Assembly: GCA_029204045.2 (NCBI GenBank) | Contig: CM055080.1 | Span: forward strand, 10,790,838-10,854,837 | Direction of reading: 5' to 3' | From: Tillandsia leiboldiana | Taxonomy: Eukaryota > Streptophyta > Magnoliopsida > Poales > Bromeliaceae | DNA length: 64,000 nucleotides | In this document: piece by piece, positions 37,752 to 50,347 of the stretch | How positions within the stretch are numbered: the first letter of the stretch is position 1 | Layout of the letters: each line of letters opens with the position of its first letter | Notes under the pieces: model-generated | What the model was told of the DNA's origin: nothing | The model's database searches: none | Seen by the model: the letters and a program-made list of their open reading frames with translations, nothing else | Made by a program: the position numbers and the translations under genes

Positions 37752-38161
37752 AGGGGTTAATTGCATACAGCTTCATATAAACATATCGAATAGCAGATAT
37801 ATTCCTACAAAGTTCAACTTTTCATATTTATCCCTTCAAAAGTCCAATGTTATTCATATATATCCCTACCGTCTATCTCTGTTAGAAAAATCTAGTTAAC
37901 TATAGATTAAATACTTAATCTTGGTTAGTTAGTGAGATAAATTTATCTTTTTACCCTTCTAGATATTTCTACATTATTTTTTGGAGAAACATTTTTGAAA
38001 GGGCAAAACTGTCATTTCACATATAATCTGACGATAATAAACCGGAGAAATATATATAAATAACGTTGGACTTTTGAAGAGATAAATATGAAAAATTAAA
38101 CTTTATAGAAATATATCTGCTATTCGATATGTTTACAGGGAGCAGTATGCAATTATCCCTA
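37752..38161. mobile_element. Long-TIR MITE, family B copy 2 (~410 bp)
   Basis: AGGGGTTAATTGCATACAGC start and GCAGTATGCAATTATCCCTA end, with about 115-bp inverted arms. The interior is inverted relative to copy 1. It lies about 370 bp downstream of the BPA1-like stop codon. Confidence 0.82.
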
Positions 38162-38531
38162 AATCTATTGATTGCATGCCTTTCCAATTTAGACACACCA
38201 CAAACTGAGGAGCACTTGATGTCTCTGATTCATTCACACAATCTTTGGTTACAAATATGAGCTGATGCAAACACTAATCTGAGTTGTTCTAATTCACATC
38301 TTTTACCACAAATATTACACATAATTTCAGAGGAAAAAGAAATACAGAAAAAGAAGTGGAAAAGTTCAATTATATGGATACAAAATGAAACACAACATTT
38401 CTACTCAAAATTCTCCATTAAACAGAGTCCATGACAGGGCATGTGTTGTTCTTCATTTTCCTTTTTTTAAATTTCTCCACAACAACACATTCAATCCTCG
38501 ACGATTTAATATATAATGTAATTCCGAGGTA

Positions 38532-41398
38532 TCAGAGGATCAATCCTTGCGGAGCTGCCAAAGGTTTAGACGGATCCTCGCCTGCCGCGACCGTCGCGTT
38601 CTTCGAGACCCCGCCCTCCTCGGCCGAGATTTTCTCCTTTGTCTTCGACCCCACGTCGCTCGCGGCCTTCGTAACCTTGTTGAAGGCGCCGGTCACCCAC
38701 GCCGCGCTGGTCAAGACGTACCTGTTACTCATGATCGCGGAGCCTGCAGTGCTCACCTTCTGCTCGGCGGCGGCGAGCGCCGATTTCGTCTTTTCGGAAA
38801 CCTGGAACTTTTGGTCCATCTCCTTCACCTTCTCGTTCACGAGCGAAGTCCCCGAGCTGATTTTCTCGCTCAATCCGATCTTCTTATCGAACGAAACCAC
38901 TTTTGCGGTGGCGGTGGAGGTGAACTGGTGCTTGTCGTCGAAGGCTTTTGCTTTGGAGACAGCGTCCTTGCCGAGGACAAAACCCTTGGCGAGCATGCTC
39001 GTGACCACGTCTTCGGCTTTTTGAACAGCCGTTTCGGCGCCACTCGATGGTTTAGAGTTCTGTGGCTGCAAAAAAGGTGAAAGCGCATGAAAGTAAATGA
39101 CCGACCGAGAAGAAGGGGAGATAGATTGGATCACGAATTGTACCAAGAGTGGAGCAGAGGCCATGGGAGGTAACTCGTAATCTGGGGCCGGTGCGATGAC
39201 GACGGAGAGATCAACTATCGTCGCACCCTGCAACACCGACAGAAAAAGGAAATCTAAATGAAAAGTTCACAAAAATAACGCAGAGATTGAAATCGTCAAT
39301 TTAGATTGCTTTTAAATTTTCGTTTGCTAAAAGCTTAACTTCTACTTCTCGGTGAATCAGCCAAGGTAGATTCGCACTCAACATTGACAACCCAAGAGAA
39401 TCACTCGATTAAAGATAATTAATTTTTTACAAATGGAGAAGTAGTAAACGCACCGAAAGAAGAAGAGCAGTCTCTGCTCCTTGATAATCTTTAAAAGTGA
39501 CATACGCAATCTGCGACCACTCATCAGCACTGCAGAAGAAAGCATACAGATCGAAAGCTCGCTCAAAACAGCAAGCCTTTTGTGAGGGAATAAGAAAAAA
39601 TAAAACATGGAGAGCACAAAGCTACAAACCTTTGCATCTCTACATGTTCGATATCCCCCGAAAAGGAAAAGAACTCCTTAATATCTTGCTCGGAAGCACT
39701 GAGGGAGACATTGCTGACCTTCACCGTCTTCACCTGCAAACGCCGGCTCGTGAGTTTTCTCATTTGAAAAGTTCATTACAATTCTAATCGAATACATGCA
39801 TAATAAGAATTAGCTGAAGTTACCATTGATTACAGTCTGCACTCTTTCTGATGCTCTTCCCTGTTCTTTACCTTTTTTTTTTCCTTTCAAGCTAGATTCT
39901 AGCATGCTTTTCAACTTACCAATCTTAATAAGTAGTAGCAAATCGATACGGAGATGGATCTAGAAGAAAGGGCGGCGGATACGAAAGCACGATAGTCCAC
40001 TAGCGGCGAACTGGCAACATCGAGTTAAATACGGAGGAGAAGGGCGAATGGGAGTATGAAAGCTTAACAGATGTTTTAGGTGCTTAGAGGAGATTATCCG
40101 ACGTAAAGGCCAACAACAAAGAGATTATTGATAAATAGAAGATAAAAATGGCATTATTTTGAACACTTTGAAGAGACAAATCAAATGTACGTAGACAACA
40201 AAAAAAAAAAAAGATGAAAATGATGGTTTCATTAGTAGAATTAAAGAAAAGAACAAATTATGATTTACAGCAAGACACAGAGAGCTTTGACTGGAAAATT
40301 CCCCTTAGACAGAAAAAAGGAATAATTTCTTACAAACTAGAAAACCAAAAACAAGACAGCCAATCTATTAATAGGTAATTTCAATTTTACACATCATGAT
40401 TCACGAACCGTATCATAAAATTCGTAATTTGTACGCGAGGGAGCATTTGATACGAGAGTACGTACCAATTAAACATAGGCTTATCTAGAAGCACTCGAGA
40501 TGCAAAAGATGAAATGTTTCGCAAACAGAAAATTTACAGGTACTGACGAGTTCTTGCTTCTAGCTACATTAGGAAGATATTGGGATGATTCGAATAAGAA
40601 ATTTTCCGAGGTTGGTCAAACAAACCAACTTACAATGAGCTTCTGCGGGTCGTAGAAATAGTTCGAAACCTCATTTTGCTTGATCCTCGTACCGTCAATG
40701 CAGAAAATGGACTGGTCAGACGATTTTAGCTAAATTACACTTTTGGTCCTCAAGCCCTATAGTAAAATTTTACTCGACTGAATAGTACCGTGTCACTAAT
40801 GTGGCAGCGATACAGCAGTGATTTGGTCGATAACATAGTAATGATAATATATCATATCATTGTCACATCAGCAACACATCATCATCTAGCAAACGAAATT
40901 AAACTGTGAGACTTGATTGCAACAATGTAGAACATTCGAGTCAGAAACTGCAACAAATTAAAATTTGAAGACCAAATTGTAATCAAGCCAATGATTTTTA
41001 TCGAACATACTGACAAGTGAAAGTTAACTCCAGCTATCATTTTCTATTTCCATCCTCTCAACAACACCCAAAAACTGGAAACAATTCTCTTTTTCAGTTC
41101 TTTTTGTCAAACTAGATCACAAATCTACTTGTTTCTCTTTTTTTTCCACAATGAGAGTGATAAGTTCAGATGAATTGATACTATATGGTAATCAATTATC
41201 AAGCTGAAGTTCAAAATTAATAGCCACTCTTATATACCAAAAATTAAGCTCAATATCCATCAGATTCAGTATTTTTGATGCAAAATCGAATCGAGTAGAG
41301 ATTAGAGGAGAAAATTAAGCCCAAAAAACTCAAAATTGGAAGCAATAATTCGAAATAAACGGAGAAATCTGAGAGATTGGAGGGGCACTCACCGACAT
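38532..41398 (-). CDS. BPA1: BPA1-like RRM protein (binding partner of ACD11)
   Basis: Predicted 267-residue protein. Arabidopsis BPA1 and relatives bind ACD11, a sphingolipid-transfer protein that restrains cell death. Exons: 41398-41393 (ATG TCG only), 39733-39630, 39529-39454, 39227-39144 and 39065-38532. All introns are GT-AG, phases agree, and the joined start MSVKTVKVSNVSL matches the family exactly. The RRM is about residues 3-75 (VKVSNVS as RNP2; QIAYVTFKDYQGAETALLLSGATIVD as RNP1 and after). The C-terminal half carries the family block KAEDVVTSMLAKGFVLGKDA, FDKKIGLSEK, VSEKTKSALAAAEQKVSTAG and RYVLT.AAWVTGAFNKV. Its C-terminal extension is shorter than in BPA1 and ends LAAPQGLIL. The first intron is 1.66 kb. 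The fourth intron (78 bp) has no stop and keeps frame. Confidence 0.92.
39066..39143 (-). other. In-frame, stop-free intron 4 of the BPA1-like gene
   Basis: 78 bp, divisible by three, without stop codons, bounded by G|GTACAA and TTTGCAG. Retention would insert 26 residues between the RRM and the C-terminal block. Confidence 0.75.
39734..41392 (-). other. Large first intron of the BPA1-like gene
   Basis: 1.66-kb intron separating a 6-bp coding exon from the RRM exons. No transposon was recognised inside. Long first introns often carry enhancing elements, but none is identified here. Confidence 0.8.
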
Positions 41399-41458
41399 TG
41401 AATCCAATTGTTCACTGAGATCGAGACCTCGGATGCGTTCAAAACCCAAACCTTATAC

Positions 41459-41481
41459 CTAACCCTAACCCTAACCCTAAA
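41459..41481. promoter_or_regulatory. Telo-box (CCCTAA repeats) in the BPA1-like 5' region
   Basis: CTAACCCTAACCCTAACCCT lies about 60-80 bp upstream of the start codon. Interstitial telomere motifs (telo-boxes) are common in plant promoters and 5' leaders. Confidence 0.6.
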
Positions 41482-41489
41482 TCGCACGA

Positions 41490-42230
41490 AATCGAATGCC
41501 CCTAATTGCGCAGAAAAAGAAGAAGAAGAAGAGAACGGCTCGTTTCTATGCGACGCCGACACCCACGTTTGGTACGGAGGAATCAGATCAGAGCGTCCGT
41601 ACGGAGAATCTCTATGTGGGCGAAAAATCCACCGTCGATTGCGCTTTTAACGGTCGATGTGGATTAGATCGTACACGAAGTTGTATGGAGGGGGTGGAGT
41701 GTTGGTAACGTGGGAAACGTGGAGTGTTGGTAACGTGGGAAACGTGCGGGGGCACGTGCGAAGACGAGTGATTCGATGCGTTAGGACCTCGAAGAAGCTT
41801 CCATTCATTATTTACTGTAAATATTATTACTTTAAAATTTTATTTTAAAGTCAATTTTTTTTTTTTTTACTTTAAATAAATTCGTTAAATTCAATGAATG
41901 AATAAATAATGCTCACTTTAATAGTTTTTTTTTTTGTTATAAATAATTCATATCAAATAATAAAATATATATATATATATATATATATTACAAAAATTAC
42001 ATTCCTGCACGAATTTCAAAGCATATTTTTTATTAAGAGATAAATCATGTCCTAAAATTAAAGCTCTAAGAAATTGAATGGTCGAATCAAAATGATCTAT
42101 AGCTCAGATAAATTTTATATATTTTGTAACGAAAATAAAATTTTAAGACCAAGCACCAGAAGCCGAAGCTCTAATTTAGTGCGCAGGTTCTCCCAGAAAT
42201 TAATGCTTCTCAAACAGAACTTTGCCAAAC
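41490..42230. other. Region between the BPA1-like promoter and the MTN 3' end
   Basis: Holds a small tandem duplication (GTGTTGGTAACGTGGGAAACGTG near 41699) and an (AT)n tract at 41966-41988. No gene. Confidence 0.5.
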
Positions 42231-42531
42231 AGCACTGCATCATACAGTGATTTAATGATGAGCAAAGGAGAACATTTTATTAAGCTGCAGCATCACTGAT
42301 GATGCATCATATTATACATCTCTGCATAGTAACCAAATCAAAGATATTTATACAAGAGTGAAAAATCTTGGGCTGCGAAAACAGTAGACAAATCCACATT
42401 TAGTAATCAAATACCAACAGGGGTGAAAACACAGTGTAGAATAATAATGGGTATAAATAATGTTTGACACTCCAGGGGTAGAACAATTGAGGATTGGTGA
42501 GGGTAAAGAATGTGTGATTGATAGCCGCGTT

Positions 42532-43992
42532 TCATAGATCGGAGAGGGATTTACCGCTGACGAAGTCGATCACTTTGGTAACGCCGTGGTCTAATGCTGC
42601 GGTGACCGCGATTAGGTTCTGCAGGAACTCCTCGGCGGTCGGCTTCTCCCCGTCGACAATGTCAGTTATGGCTTTGATGAAGATTGCGGGAACTGAGAGT
42701 AAGTCGGCGACGTAGCCCACTGCTGCTCCCTGGAAAGAGAGGAGATAGCATAAGAATAGTTTGACTTAAATTCAAATACAGATTACAACAAAAAAAAAAA
42801 AAAACAAAAAAAAATCAAATTAGAAATGTGGAGTCCGAAAGAAACGGGCAAAATGCACACTTTGTGATCTTGCGACTGCGGAGGGGAAAACGATGTATTT
42901 TCACATGCTCGCAATAGGGCACTGCGGAGGGGAAAGTGATGTATTTCAGCCAAGGTTTTAAGTATCCATCGACACGGGCCGTATCTATCGTGCCATACCG
43001 TGCCAACAAGATACCGACACGATACAGCTCCTGTGCCAATGACACAGTTCAAAACTTTTTTTTCTTAAAATTACTGCGTAATTTTCTTAATAAAGTTCAA
43101 AATATTTTATAAAGATACATAATAAGCAATTAAAAAATTTTGTTGCTAAAGAAATTAAATATTTCGTGCCATTATGTGTCGGCACGCATGCATTTTTTGT
43201 GACCGGCACCCATCGGCACGGCTCGGCACGCACCATGCCGGCAAGTTTTCTGCACGACCCCATGCCACAGCACTTAAATCCTTGATTTCAGCATGATTAA
43301 AAGAGAAACTTTGCGAATTGCAGGTTTCAGAATCTCTATATCTGCAAATTATAAATATGGACCAAAAGAATGGTGGCCAGGAATTGTTCTTCTTAAGGCT
43401 TAAAATGCAAACACCAAGATGAGGATGATTAATGTAACAAATAATACAAACAAGGAGTAATAGCCACAAACAAGAAAATTCTCTTTTCTTTTCAGGGCGA
43501 GTCAATGATGAGAACATCTGAAGTTTCTCCAACAGCACTAGTTGGCAGAGGCTACTGGGATTATACCTATTGACATGCCGTGATTCTCAGTTCTCTTTCC
43601 GTATTAAATTATCATAAAATGGAGGGGGGAAAGAAAAGAAAAAACAAAGGAATATTTTGCCTGCATTGATGTCTTCTTTTCCTGAAATATTGCTTTTGCT
43701 CTGTAATGTGAAATGAAAGAGGAAATAATAAACAAAAGTTTACCTCCATGTCCTTAATAGTAGCATCATTTGCCAGAATTGCTGCCTCATCTTGTGGGCA
43801 CATATCCAAAGAATCACCGGTAGACAATTTGCCCAGCTGCGGTAAGACAGAGAAGAGAAAAAAAAAATTCTAAATGAAAACAAGATTCACATTTTCAAGT
43901 AAAAATAAAATAGATGGCTTTAACTCCTGCTAAAAGACCCAAAACAATTCTCACTAAAACAGCATCTTTATACATCTGACAAGACAGATACG

Positions 43993-44052
<60 letters not shown>

Positions 44053-47000
44053 AAAGAAGGCAATTTCAAGCAATTCAGAGTTTGATAATCACATGTTTAG
44101 CAGTTTGGGAAATAATAATCCCTCTAAAATATGCCAAAATCACATCATCTTCTGCTAGATAATTCCGAAACTTTTTTTTTCCATTTGTTGTTTGACCGAT
44201 TGGCATATTTAATTTTCTGCGTGCCACTAATAAGCTAGTAAAAAATATGCCAACCTTAATTTATTATTTTTCATTTAAATCTTACAACATACATAATTTG
44301 TGCAAGGATACATACATCTAGCTGTAAATCTCCAGTATACATAGAACATTTTATGTTGGCTGTGTGGAAATTACCTTCAAGTTGAGTTCTTTTAGAAGAT
44401 TTGGAGTAGAGAACGTTTGCCGAGCTCCAATTCCATACATGTCAAAAACCTGCATCAGCATCCTTACAAGTTAAGACTTGAAGCAAGAAATTCACATCGT
44501 TTTCACTTTTTACCACATTGATGAACCATAAGGATAGTTAAATTCAATAGATTAAACAGCTTAGGAATGTGGCAAACAAGAACGTACAAATAGAAACAAA
44601 TAAGTATTCAAAAGGACCAACATCTGGTTTGTTTATAGTCCCATATTGGGTGTGCATGTGGAAGCTCTATAAGAACATCGGATAACGAAACCTGAACTAT
44701 AACTTATTAGTCTTTTCAGTTAAGGTGCAGGATCATTAAACTTGAAAAATAACTTGTTAAACTTTTTGGTAAAGGCCCAAAATTAACTTGTTAATCTTTC
44801 GGTAAAGGTCCTAGAGAGCCAAATACAATTCCTATTGTTGAACAGACAAATAATAATCAATTCAACAACTGTAATAGAATCTTAACAGTGCCTAAAGTAG
44901 TTTGGTTGGTGTTTATTGTTTTTTGGGAGGGGGCGGTTCACTGGCTGAGCCATTAAAACAAGAACAGAGAGTACTAGACTTGAAGAATGATGATTAAACA
45001 CTGCATCCTAAAAGTTTATTAAAATTGAGGATAATATAATAGACTGGAAGAGTCCGGCTATGGTGTTTTTAAAAGAACCAAGCACTTGGTACTTACAAGT
45101 TTTCTACCGTTAGATCTATCCCTTTGACCAATTCCACCCCTTAGATCATGTTATTCCACCAACCACCCACTAAACCCTAGGGAACCACTATTATTCTAAC
45201 CCTACAAATCTTCATTCAAAGGCTGAAAACTTACAAGCACCAATGACTTAGTTTTTTTAAAAGCATAGGAGCTCAATTCTAGACTGGAATATATGTGAAT
45301 ATAAAATGAACACAGATAGACTCTGATAAGCAACTAGAAAATAGACACCAATAACAGAGTCCGTAACTTGTATGAAATAAAAAAGTAAATAAAAAAACTC
45401 ACAGGTATTGGTATCCTTCTGTCATGGAAAGAGACATCAGATGCAATGTAGACATCACCAACACCTGCTCCTTTTGCCTAAAACATCAAGAATTGAACTT
45501 GTCCAATAGTTGTATCAATCAAAGTATAAATTATTTGATTGACAAAATCACATCTATGATCAATACATGTGAAACAATAATGCTCCGAAGAAAGAGAAAA
45601 AAGAAAGTCAAACAAATAGGGACGCATATACCATTTGTTGCACTAATCTAGCGATTTCCAAGATATGAATATGGTAGTCAATGATATCATAGAAAATGAA
45701 TGGCATATCGCTAGCAAAGGATTCCAGATGACAAAAGATACAGGTAGTGAAAAGCAATAATCATACTTTAAAGCCACCAGCGGTGCCTGCATTGATGACA
45801 AGGTCCGGATTGAGTGCTTGGATGGAAGCATACGTCACAAGAGATGCTGACACAGTACCGACACTGTCAACACCTGGAAGTGCAGATACTTCATGAGAAC
45901 TCTTAACTAATATATACGAAAGATACCCTTCGCATGTCATAAAAGTATAAACATGTCTGAGAGTACGACAGGACAAAATAATTAGACAATGCCAATGCCA
46001 ATCATGACAATGTTATAATGCCATTAGTACGGATATAATCTACTACCAAGTAATCTTACCAAGAACAGAATCTTTCCCTGGCCATACCAGATTGACGTGG
46101 AGGTCTTTGTATTTACCATGATATCTGACCCATGGGACACCTTTGGGAAATCTGTTTATTTATCAAGTAGTGTAAAACTTTAGATAATGGATACTAATGG
46201 TAAATATATAATTTAGACAATCATAATTGGACCTAAAGGAGGCAAATCAAAGCGCCTTCATAAGTTAGATGAAATAACCATATAAGAACAAGGCCAAAAT
46301 AGCTTTCTGAAATGCATATAGAAAACTAAAGTTGGATATAGGCAATTTATTGTGTTTGGTAAATATGGATAAGAAAAATGCATCTGCCAGATCTCAGAAC
46401 TCTAGGACGTGCTAAATAATTCGAAACGACTTATACGACTGACATTCGTCAAGACCGAGCTGAATATTTTATGCATTGTAAATGCATTTCTTCTTTAGGT
46501 ACTTAGCCAAAGCAAGCTTGAGAAGTTTCAAATTGGAATTTCGAAGTTTCAAATTGGAATTTCGACTAGCACAGCCCAAAAGCTCATTCATGTTGGCTTC
46601 AAGTTGTAGCCATAAGCTTTAGAATCCTTTGTTTTTGCCACACATCTAGCTTTTTCTTCTTGAGTAGAATCGATCAGAAGTAACAACTGAAATTTGTGGA
46701 GGCAAAATTTACAATTTGGAATCACCTGCCAACACAGAGCTCATGTAATACACCATCTGCCAAGGGAGTATCAGATCATTGCAAAATAGCTCAAATGGAC
46801 TGATACAATGTCAAATGCTTCAATGCAATATCAAAGTTAGAGATCTAAATTCCTATTCTTTCTCAATTAAACAAAAAATCAAACACAATGCAGGCACCAT
46901 TCCTCAACACCCAACCCCCTAAACACATAAAAAATCCTAGTTTCCACCAAACAAACAACAAAAACAACAAAAACGAGACATACTCACAGGGATTGACCGG

Positions 47001-47373
47001 TGTCTTCGGCGAGCTGGAACTTGTTGACCAATGGGAGCGCCTCCGTCTGCATCGCTACCAATCAAAGCACCACGATTCAGTTACAAAACCTTCCTCTACA
47101 AAGCGAAGATCCCTAAAAACCCTAGAAACCCCTCGAACAAACATAGAGAGATCAACAGGTTTTTGCACTACCTATGACGATGAGGACGGTGGAGATAGGT
47201 CGATCCCCTCTTGCGGCGACGGCGCCTCCGCCCTTCTCCGCGGCGGCGGCGGCGGCGCCGATCTCCTCCGCCGCCGCTGCCGCTGCTGTCGCCGCCTCCT
47301 CCACCACCGACCCAACCTCCACCGCCACTGCCGCCTCCGCCGCCGCGCTGGAGATCTCCACGGGAGGGGCCAT
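42532..47373 (-). CDS. MTN: 5'-methylthioadenosine nucleosidase
   Basis: Cleaves 5'-methylthioadenosine to adenine and 5-methylthioribose in the methionine salvage (Yang) cycle, which supports ethylene, polyamine and nicotianamine synthesis. Predicted 302 residues from eight exons: 47373-47172, 47054-46988, 46151-46060, 45873-45767, 45477-45403, 44449-44375, 43836-43744 and 42729-42532. All introns are GT-AG with consistent phase. Family blocks in order: AMQTEALPLVNKF, VPWVRYHGKYKDL, DSVGTVSASLVTYASIQAL, INAGTAGGFK, GDVYIASDVSFHDRRIPIP, RQTFSTPNLLKELNL, LSTGDSLDMC, NDATIKDMEGAAVGYVADL, KAITDIVDGEKPTAEEFLQN. Expected catalytic residues are present: E72, E237 and D260. The N-terminus has about 45 extra Ala/Glu-rich residues compared with Arabidopsis MTN1. 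Introns carry a family D MITE and a (GA)n tract. The enzyme call is secure; whether it also takes S-adenosylhomocysteine cannot be read from sequence. Confidence 0.96.
42940..43270. repeat. Repeat with GGCACG motifs in MTN intron 7
   Basis: Two GC-rich patches (about 42968-43030 and 43175-43260) full of CGGCACG/CGTGCC motifs flank an AT-rich core, suggesting a degraded inverted-repeat insertion in the intron. Confidence 0.45.
43997..44048. repeat. (GA)n microsatellite in MTN intron 6
   Basis: About 25 GA units. Confidence 0.96.
45050..45280. mobile_element. MITE, family D, with 9-bp target duplication, in MTN intron 5
   Basis: Starts GAGTCCGGCTATGGTGTTTT and ends AAAAGCATAGGAGCTCAATTCT (imperfect inverted). 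Flanked by AGACTGGAA at 45041-45049 and 45281-45289. Core ACCACCCACTAAACCCTAGG is shared with other family D copies. It lies between exons 5 and 6 and disturbs no splice site. Confidence 0.87.
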
Positions 47374-47398
47374 GGGAGACTCCTCAAAACCCTAATCC

Positions 47399-47452
47399 CC
47401 CCCTCTCTCTCTCTCTCTCTTCTCTATCTCTCTCTCTCTCCTCTCCTCCAAA
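47399..47452 (-). promoter_or_regulatory. Purine/pyrimidine-rich 5' leader of MTN
   Basis: A CT-rich run on the plus strand (GA-rich on the transcribed sense) starting 26 bp upstream of the ATG. GA/CT-rich leaders are frequent in plant genes. Role not known. Confidence 0.45.
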
Positions 47453-47688
47453 GGAGAAGAGGAGAGCGGTGTGCTTAATCGCAGAGATGTAGGAAGTAAC
47501 CATACCGGGAGGAGAAGTTGACACGTGTAAGCCATCGGAGCTGTGGCGAAGTAAATGGACGGTTGAGATCGGAAAAGTGGGAGTCGTAACGTTTCTCCAT
47601 TCTACTCCGCGAGTGAGCGTATCCGCGTCTGGAATATTCCCTGTTTCACACTTCAATTTTTTTTCACTTATTAACTATTTTAATTTTT

Positions 47689-48150
47689 GGCTAAATTACA
47701 GAAAACCCCCCTCTAATATCCCGCTTTTCCACTTTACCCCCCTGTCATTTAAAAGTCGACAATCTGCCCCCTCGTAATTTCAGAAATGTCTTTAGGGGGC
47801 AACACCGTTAACGGAGGGGGTAAAATGACCATTATGCCCTCCTCTTTTCTTTTTCTTTTTTTTTTCTTTTCTATTCCGAAGTTTTTTTTTTTTTTTTTTT
47901 TTTTTTTTTCTTTTCTATTCCGAAGTTTTTCTTTTTTTTTTTTTTTTTTTTTAAGGAATATTTTTCAAGGGTATTTTGGGTATATGAAATTATATTTTTA
48001 AAAAAACTGACGGTCAACTGACGGTCAACTGACGGCGGGGGGTTATTGCACATTTCTGAAATTACGAGGGGGCAGATTGTCGACTTTTAAATGACAGGGG
48101 GGTAAAGTAGAAAAGCGGGATATTAGAGGGGGGTTTTCTGTAATTTAGCC
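47689..48150. mobile_element. Mutator-like MITE (462 bp) upstream of MTN
   Basis: The arms 47689-47791 and about 48048-48150 are near-perfect inverted repeats of about 103 bp (start GGCTAAATTACAGAAAACCC, end GGGTTTTCTGTAATTTAGCC). A 9-bp target duplication, TTAATTTTT, flanks it at 47680-47688 and 48151-48159. The interior has T runs and tandem CTGACGGTCAA. No coding capacity. It sits 316 bp upstream of the MTN ATG. Confidence 0.93.
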
Positions 48151-48159
48151 TTAATTTTT

Positions 48160-48785
48160 TTATATAAATTTATGGTTATTTAATTTGCGTAAACTTCAAA
48201 TTGACCCTTATAGTTTATCTCATTTTCACTTTACAACTTCGTGCTCTAAAAAGTTACACTTTACCCCTCCCGGTCTATCTTATTTTTACTTTGTTATCTA
48301 TAATTTAAAAAGTTACACTTAAGTATTTTATTATTCAGCGTATATTTTTACTTCATTATTATATAGTTTTTTTAAAGTGCAACTTTTTGAACTAACTGAA
48401 CCATTTTGGGTCCTCAAACTATGTGTCGCGTGACACTTTAGTCCCTGAATTAAAATCGTTGTATATTTTGGCTTAAACGTGATGTTTTAGCCATCGAACT
48501 TTTCTGAATTGTTACAATCAACTCACACAATCTAATTTTTCTAAATAAATATTGATGTATTGATGAACTGCTAATATCGAAGTAATATATTATTTTAATT
48601 ATTGTTGCATAATCAAGTAAGATATTGTTTCAATTCATAAAGTTCAAGGTCGTAAATTTCACATATCTCATAAGTCAAATCAAAAATTACAAATAACTAA
48701 AATTTGAGGACTTAATTGTCGCATGACTCACAATTCGACTAAGAAATTACAACGAATTAAAATTTGAATACTAAAGTGTCACTTA
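48160..48785. other. Intergenic, nothing recognised
   Basis: AT-rich with no gene-like signal. Confidence 0.45.
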
Positions 48786-48922
48786 AAATCAGGTGTATAT
48801 TTTATATCCCATCCATTCAGAGGTGGAGTGAATTTTACTGATCACTTTGAAGTGACCAGTAAAAATATCTCTATATCAGGATGGGTGAGATATATATCGT
48901 ACACCCAATTTCGAATGTACGG
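48786..48922. mobile_element. Decayed hairpin MITE, family A (partial)
   Basis: Resembles the family A layout (CAGGTGTATATTTTATATCC ... GATCACTTTGAAGTGACCAG ... CGTACACCCAATTTCGAATG), but the outer ends are degraded. Confidence 0.55.
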
Positions 48923-49920
48923 TGGATCATGAAGTGCAAAGATCGAGGTCGGGCCGATCCATCGGACATGAACAGAATTGGGTCGTGCTTTTCGAGCTAC
49001 CTAAATGGGCCGGACCAAGTTTCCGACCCGATATAATTACGATTAAGTTTGGGCTAATTTTCGCCCGATCCGAATTCGATATGTTGCATTTGATGATCAT
49101 AAAGCTTGATATGTTATTTTATAGATATATTTATAAAACCTTAATTAGAATAAATTATAATTGCCATGTTCATTTTAAATTTAATAGTTTGAACTATTTT
49201 TTATAAAATAAAATTACATTAATCAACTGCACCCTAATAGCTAATTCAGCCATAAAATTTAAGAAAAATTTCTAATCTAATTATTAACTATAAAACTCAA
49301 ACAAAATAACAATTAGATACATTTTTACCTATATAATTAGTGATTTTGTTTTTAAAATAAATTTAGCCACTATAGTTTTTAACATAGCATATGTCTCAAT
49401 TTTAAAACATGCTCAGCAACAAAATTTGAGTTATTTTTGAAATAGTTCTACTTAACTAGCACTTCTGAATACTTCGACGAACATGCCCTAATATTTAAAG
49501 TTTAGATTTATTTTTTATATATATTTTCACCGTCGAGAAACTAATGCTTTGTTTATTCAAAAACTTAAAATAAAAATAACTGTCAAACTACTTCGAAGAT
49601 GTTAGATGTGTCTTATCATTTTCGATTATACACTTCTGATTCGCTGACAGTTTTACGATGCGATTAATTTTAAAAAATAATTTGAGAAAGAAAAAATAGA
49701 TGCTAAGTTCTTTTTTATCCTAGAGGCGAATCTGTGTGTAGAATTTTGACATTATTATACTTTATTTTATTAGATAGTGAAATCGCTTTTTTTTTGCTTG
49801 TGATTTGTTTTTTTGCAAAAGATTTTTCCATATAAATTTTTATACTTTTTATTTTCATTTGTGTAATTTATAATTTGTTTATTTTATAATCGTCATTTTT
49901 GTTAAAAAGTACATTAAATT
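48923..49920. other. Intergenic, no gene recognised
   Basis: Starts with a short GC-richer patch (48930-49080) without family resemblance, then AT-rich sequence. Confidence 0.45.
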
Positions 49921-50347
49921 AAGGGTAAATATATTGAATAATAGATATATTCATACAAAGTTTAACTTTTCATATTTATTCCTTCAAAAATTCAACGTTA
50001 TTAATATATATTCCTACCATCTATCTCTCTGTTAGAAAAATATAGCTAACTATAGATTAAATACTTAATCTTAGTTAGTTAGTGAGGTAAATTTATCTTT
50101 TTACCCTTTCAGATACTTTTGTATTATTTTAACCGTGGAGATTTTTGGAGGGATAATTTTGAAAGGGTAAAGCTGTCATTTCACATATAGTCTATTAAAA
50201 AATAAACAATAAACTAACGGTAATAAACCGGAGGAATATATATAAATAACTTAGAACTTTTGAAGCAATAAATATGAAAAGTTAAACTTTGTAGAAATAT
50301 ATCTGTTATTCAATATTTTTATACGAAGCCGTATCCAATTAATTCTT
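49921..50347. mobile_element. Long-TIR MITE, family B copy 3 (diverged)
   Basis: Shares AATAGATATATTCATACAAAG ... AAGTTAAACTTTGTAGAAATATATC arms and the interior orientation of copy 2. The outermost left end is eroded. Confidence 0.72.

Noticed and set aside
38431..39080. Plus-strand frames over the BPA1-like last exon
   Set aside because: Antisense shadows of a well-supported exon.
46888..47492. Plus-strand frames across MTN exons 1-2
   Set aside because: Antisense to validated exons; Arg/Pro/Ser-rich composition comes from GC content.
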